Below are positions 63,032 through 64,000 of a stretch of 64,000 nt of DNA, piece after piece; position 1 is the stretch's first letter, and every line of letters begins with the position of its first letter. The DNA is from Streptomyces avicenniae (lineage in GTDB: Bacteria; Actinomycetota; Actinomycetes; Streptomycetales; Streptomycetaceae). The stretch is taken from positions 434,001 to 498,000 of the forward strand of contig NZ_JOEK01000001.1 in assembly GCF_000719135.1 (NCBI RefSeq), given 5' to 3'. Made by a program: the position numbers and the translations under genes. The notes under the pieces were generated by a model, which was not told the origin of the DNA, searched no databases, and worked only from the letters and a program-made list of their open reading frames with translations.

Positions 63032-63607
63032 ATGGCAGGCGAGACCGTCATCACGGTCGTCGGCAACCTGGTCGATGACCCCGAGCTGCGCTTCACCCCG
63101 TCCGGGGCGGCGGTCGCGAAGTTCCGTGTCGCGTCCACCCCGCGCGTGTTGGACCGGCAGACCAGCGAGTGGCGGGACGGCGAGAGCCTCTTCCTCACCT
63201 GCTCGGTCTGGCGCCAGGCGGCGGAGAACGTCGCCGAGTCCCTGACCAAGGGGACGCGCGTCATCGTGCAGGGCCGCCTCAAGCAGCGGACCTACGAGGA
63301 CCGCGACGGTGTCAAGCGCACGGTCTACGAGCTTGAGGTGGACGAGGTCGGCGCCAGCCTGCGCAACGCCACGGCCAAGGTCACCCGTGCCACCGGGCGC
63401 GGCGGCCAGGGCGGCGGCGGTGGCGGCTGGGGCGGTCCTGAGGGCGGTGGCGGCCAGGGCGGCCGTGGTGGTCAGGGAGCGCCCGCGGGCGACCCCTGGG
63501 CCACCGGTGCCCCGGCCGGCGGCCAGCAGGGCGGTGGCCAGGGCGGCGGCGGTGGCGGCTGGGGCGGTGGCTCCGGCGGTGGCTACTCGGACGAGCCGCC
63601 GTTCTGA
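63032..63607 (+). CDS. ssb: single-stranded DNA-binding protein
   Basis: This 191-residue SSB has an N-terminal OB fold ([20 protein letters not shown] and [20 protein letters not shown]), a long Gly/Gln-rich linker (about 115-180), and the acidic tip DEPPF that recruits partners. It coats single-stranded DNA during replication and repair. It is encoded between rpsF and rpsR. Confidence 0.96.
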   Translation: MAGETVITVVGNLVDDPELRFTPSGAAVAKFRVASTPRVLDRQTSEWRDGESLFLTCSVWRQAAENVAESLTKGTRVIVQGRLKQRTYEDRDGVKRTVYELEVDEVGASLRNATAKVTRATGRGGQGGGGGGWGGPEGGGGQGGRGGQGAPAGDPWATGAPAGGQQGGGQGGGGGGWGGGSGGGYSDEPPF

Positions 63608-63651
63608 CGGCTCTCATCCACACTTCTGTTTGAACTCACCGGAGAAACACC

Positions 63652-63888
63652 ATGGCGAAGCCGCCTGCGCGCAAGCCCAAGAAGAAGGTCTGCGTCTTCT
63701 GCAAGGAGAAGATCTCCTACGTTGACTACAAGGACACGAACCTGCTGCGGAAGTTCATCTCCGACCGCGGCAAGATCCGTGCCCGCCGGGTGACCGGCAA
63801 CTGCACCCAGCACCAGCGCGATGTCGCCACGGCGGTCAAGAACAGCCGCGAGATGGCGCTGCTCCCCTACACCTCGACCGCGCGATAA
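63652..63888 (+). CDS. rpsR: 30S ribosomal protein S18
   Basis: This 78-residue S18 has Cys pairs CVFC near residue 14 and NCTQH near 53, a CxxC...CxxH zinc-binding arrangement (C+ type). It pairs with S6 on the 30S platform. It lies 44 bases after ssb and 22 bases before rplI. A zinc-independent (C-) paralogue would be expected elsewhere in the genome. Confidence 0.95.
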   Translation: MAKPPARKPKKKVCVFCKEKISYVDYKDTNLLRKFISDRGKIRARRVTGNCTQHQRDVATAVKNSREMALLPYTSTAR

Positions 63889-63910
63889 GGACAGGGTGGT
63901 TCACGCATCA

Positions 63911-64000
63911 TGAAGATCATCCTGACCCATGAGGTCTCCGGCCTCGGCGCGCCCGGCGACGTCGTCGAGGTGAAGGACGGGTACGCCCGTAACTACCTGC
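63911..64000 (+). CDS. rplI: 50S ribosomal protein L9, N-terminal part
   Basis: The frame opens at ATG 63911 and runs to the window edge, giving 30 residues ([20 protein letters not shown], then [10 protein letters not shown]), the classical L9 N-terminus. The rest lies outside the window. Confidence 0.95.

Overview
This 64 kb, very GC-rich window is the chromosomal replication-origin region of a streptomycete-type actinobacterium. The gene order rpmH-dnaA-oriC-dnaN-gnd-recF-DUF721-gyrB-gyrA, with gnd between dnaN and recF, the parAB operon with several perfect parS sites, crgA, tandem class E sortases and a DLW-39 gene all point to Streptomyces or a close relative. The identification rests on protein motifs and gene order, not on a database search. 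No IS element, prophage or CRISPR array was seen.

Layout. 1-4.15 kb: leftward surface-polysaccharide operon (DUF3344 secreted protein, GT4 glycosyltransferase, polyprenyl-phosphate sugar transferase, O-antigen-ligase-like protein cut by the window edge). 4.5 kb: tRNA-Leu(CAG). 4.9-12.8 kb: growth and cell-wall signalling operon fhaA-fhaB-pstP-ftsW/rodA-pbpA-pknB. 12.9-19.5 kb: DUF5324, peptidyl-prolyl isomerase, rhomboid protease, crgA, DUF881, a 51-residue membrane protein, pabA and two class E sortases. This block looks inverted relative to the order I know from Mycobacterium tuberculosis and Streptomyces coelicolor. 19.5-20.9 kb: tRNA-Ala(TGC), HTH regulator, DLW-39 gene, tRNA-Ile(GAT). 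20.9-30.4 kb: DUF3566, gyrA, gyrB, DUF721/DciA, recF, gnd, dnaN, all leftward. 30.4-31.4 kb: oriC with many DnaA boxes. 31.4-33.0 kb: dnaA with a short domain II. 33.4-40 kb, rightward: rpmH-rnpA-yidD-yidC-jag-rsmG, parAB and a GNAT gene. 40-50.2 kb, leftward: DUF6049, murJ, pseudokinase, sigM, anti-sigma, trxB, trxA. 50.3-54.6 kb: pcnB, an MFS gene and a GT87 glycosyltransferase. 54.7-59.6 kb: class A PBP and, divergently, padR-ino1. 59.7-62.4 kb: alanine-racemase-like gene, FemAB family gene and a small membrane protein. 62.6-64 kb: rpsF-ssb-rpsR-rplI, with rplI cut by the window edge.

How it fits together. Replication initiation (DnaA/oriC/DnaN/gyrase/DciA), origin segregation (ParA/ParB and five perfect parS sites at 36.9-53.2 kb) and polar or septal envelope synthesis (PknB/PstP/FhaA/FhaB/FtsW/PbpA/CrgA, MurJ plus pseudokinase, class A PBP, FemAB) are packed together. 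PknB, FhaA and the MurJ-linked pseudokinase are the parts of a phospho-switch known from mycobacteria, where MurJ and the pseudokinase are one polypeptide; here they are two genes.

The least routine signals are the apparent local inversion at 12.9-19.5 kb, parS sites translated inside proteins or buried in a long perfect palindrome, TTATCCACA-type DnaA boxes about 15 kb from oriC, a PadR-type palindrome over the likely start of the padR-ino1 transcript, and a SigR-like promoter followed by a leader hairpin at trxB.
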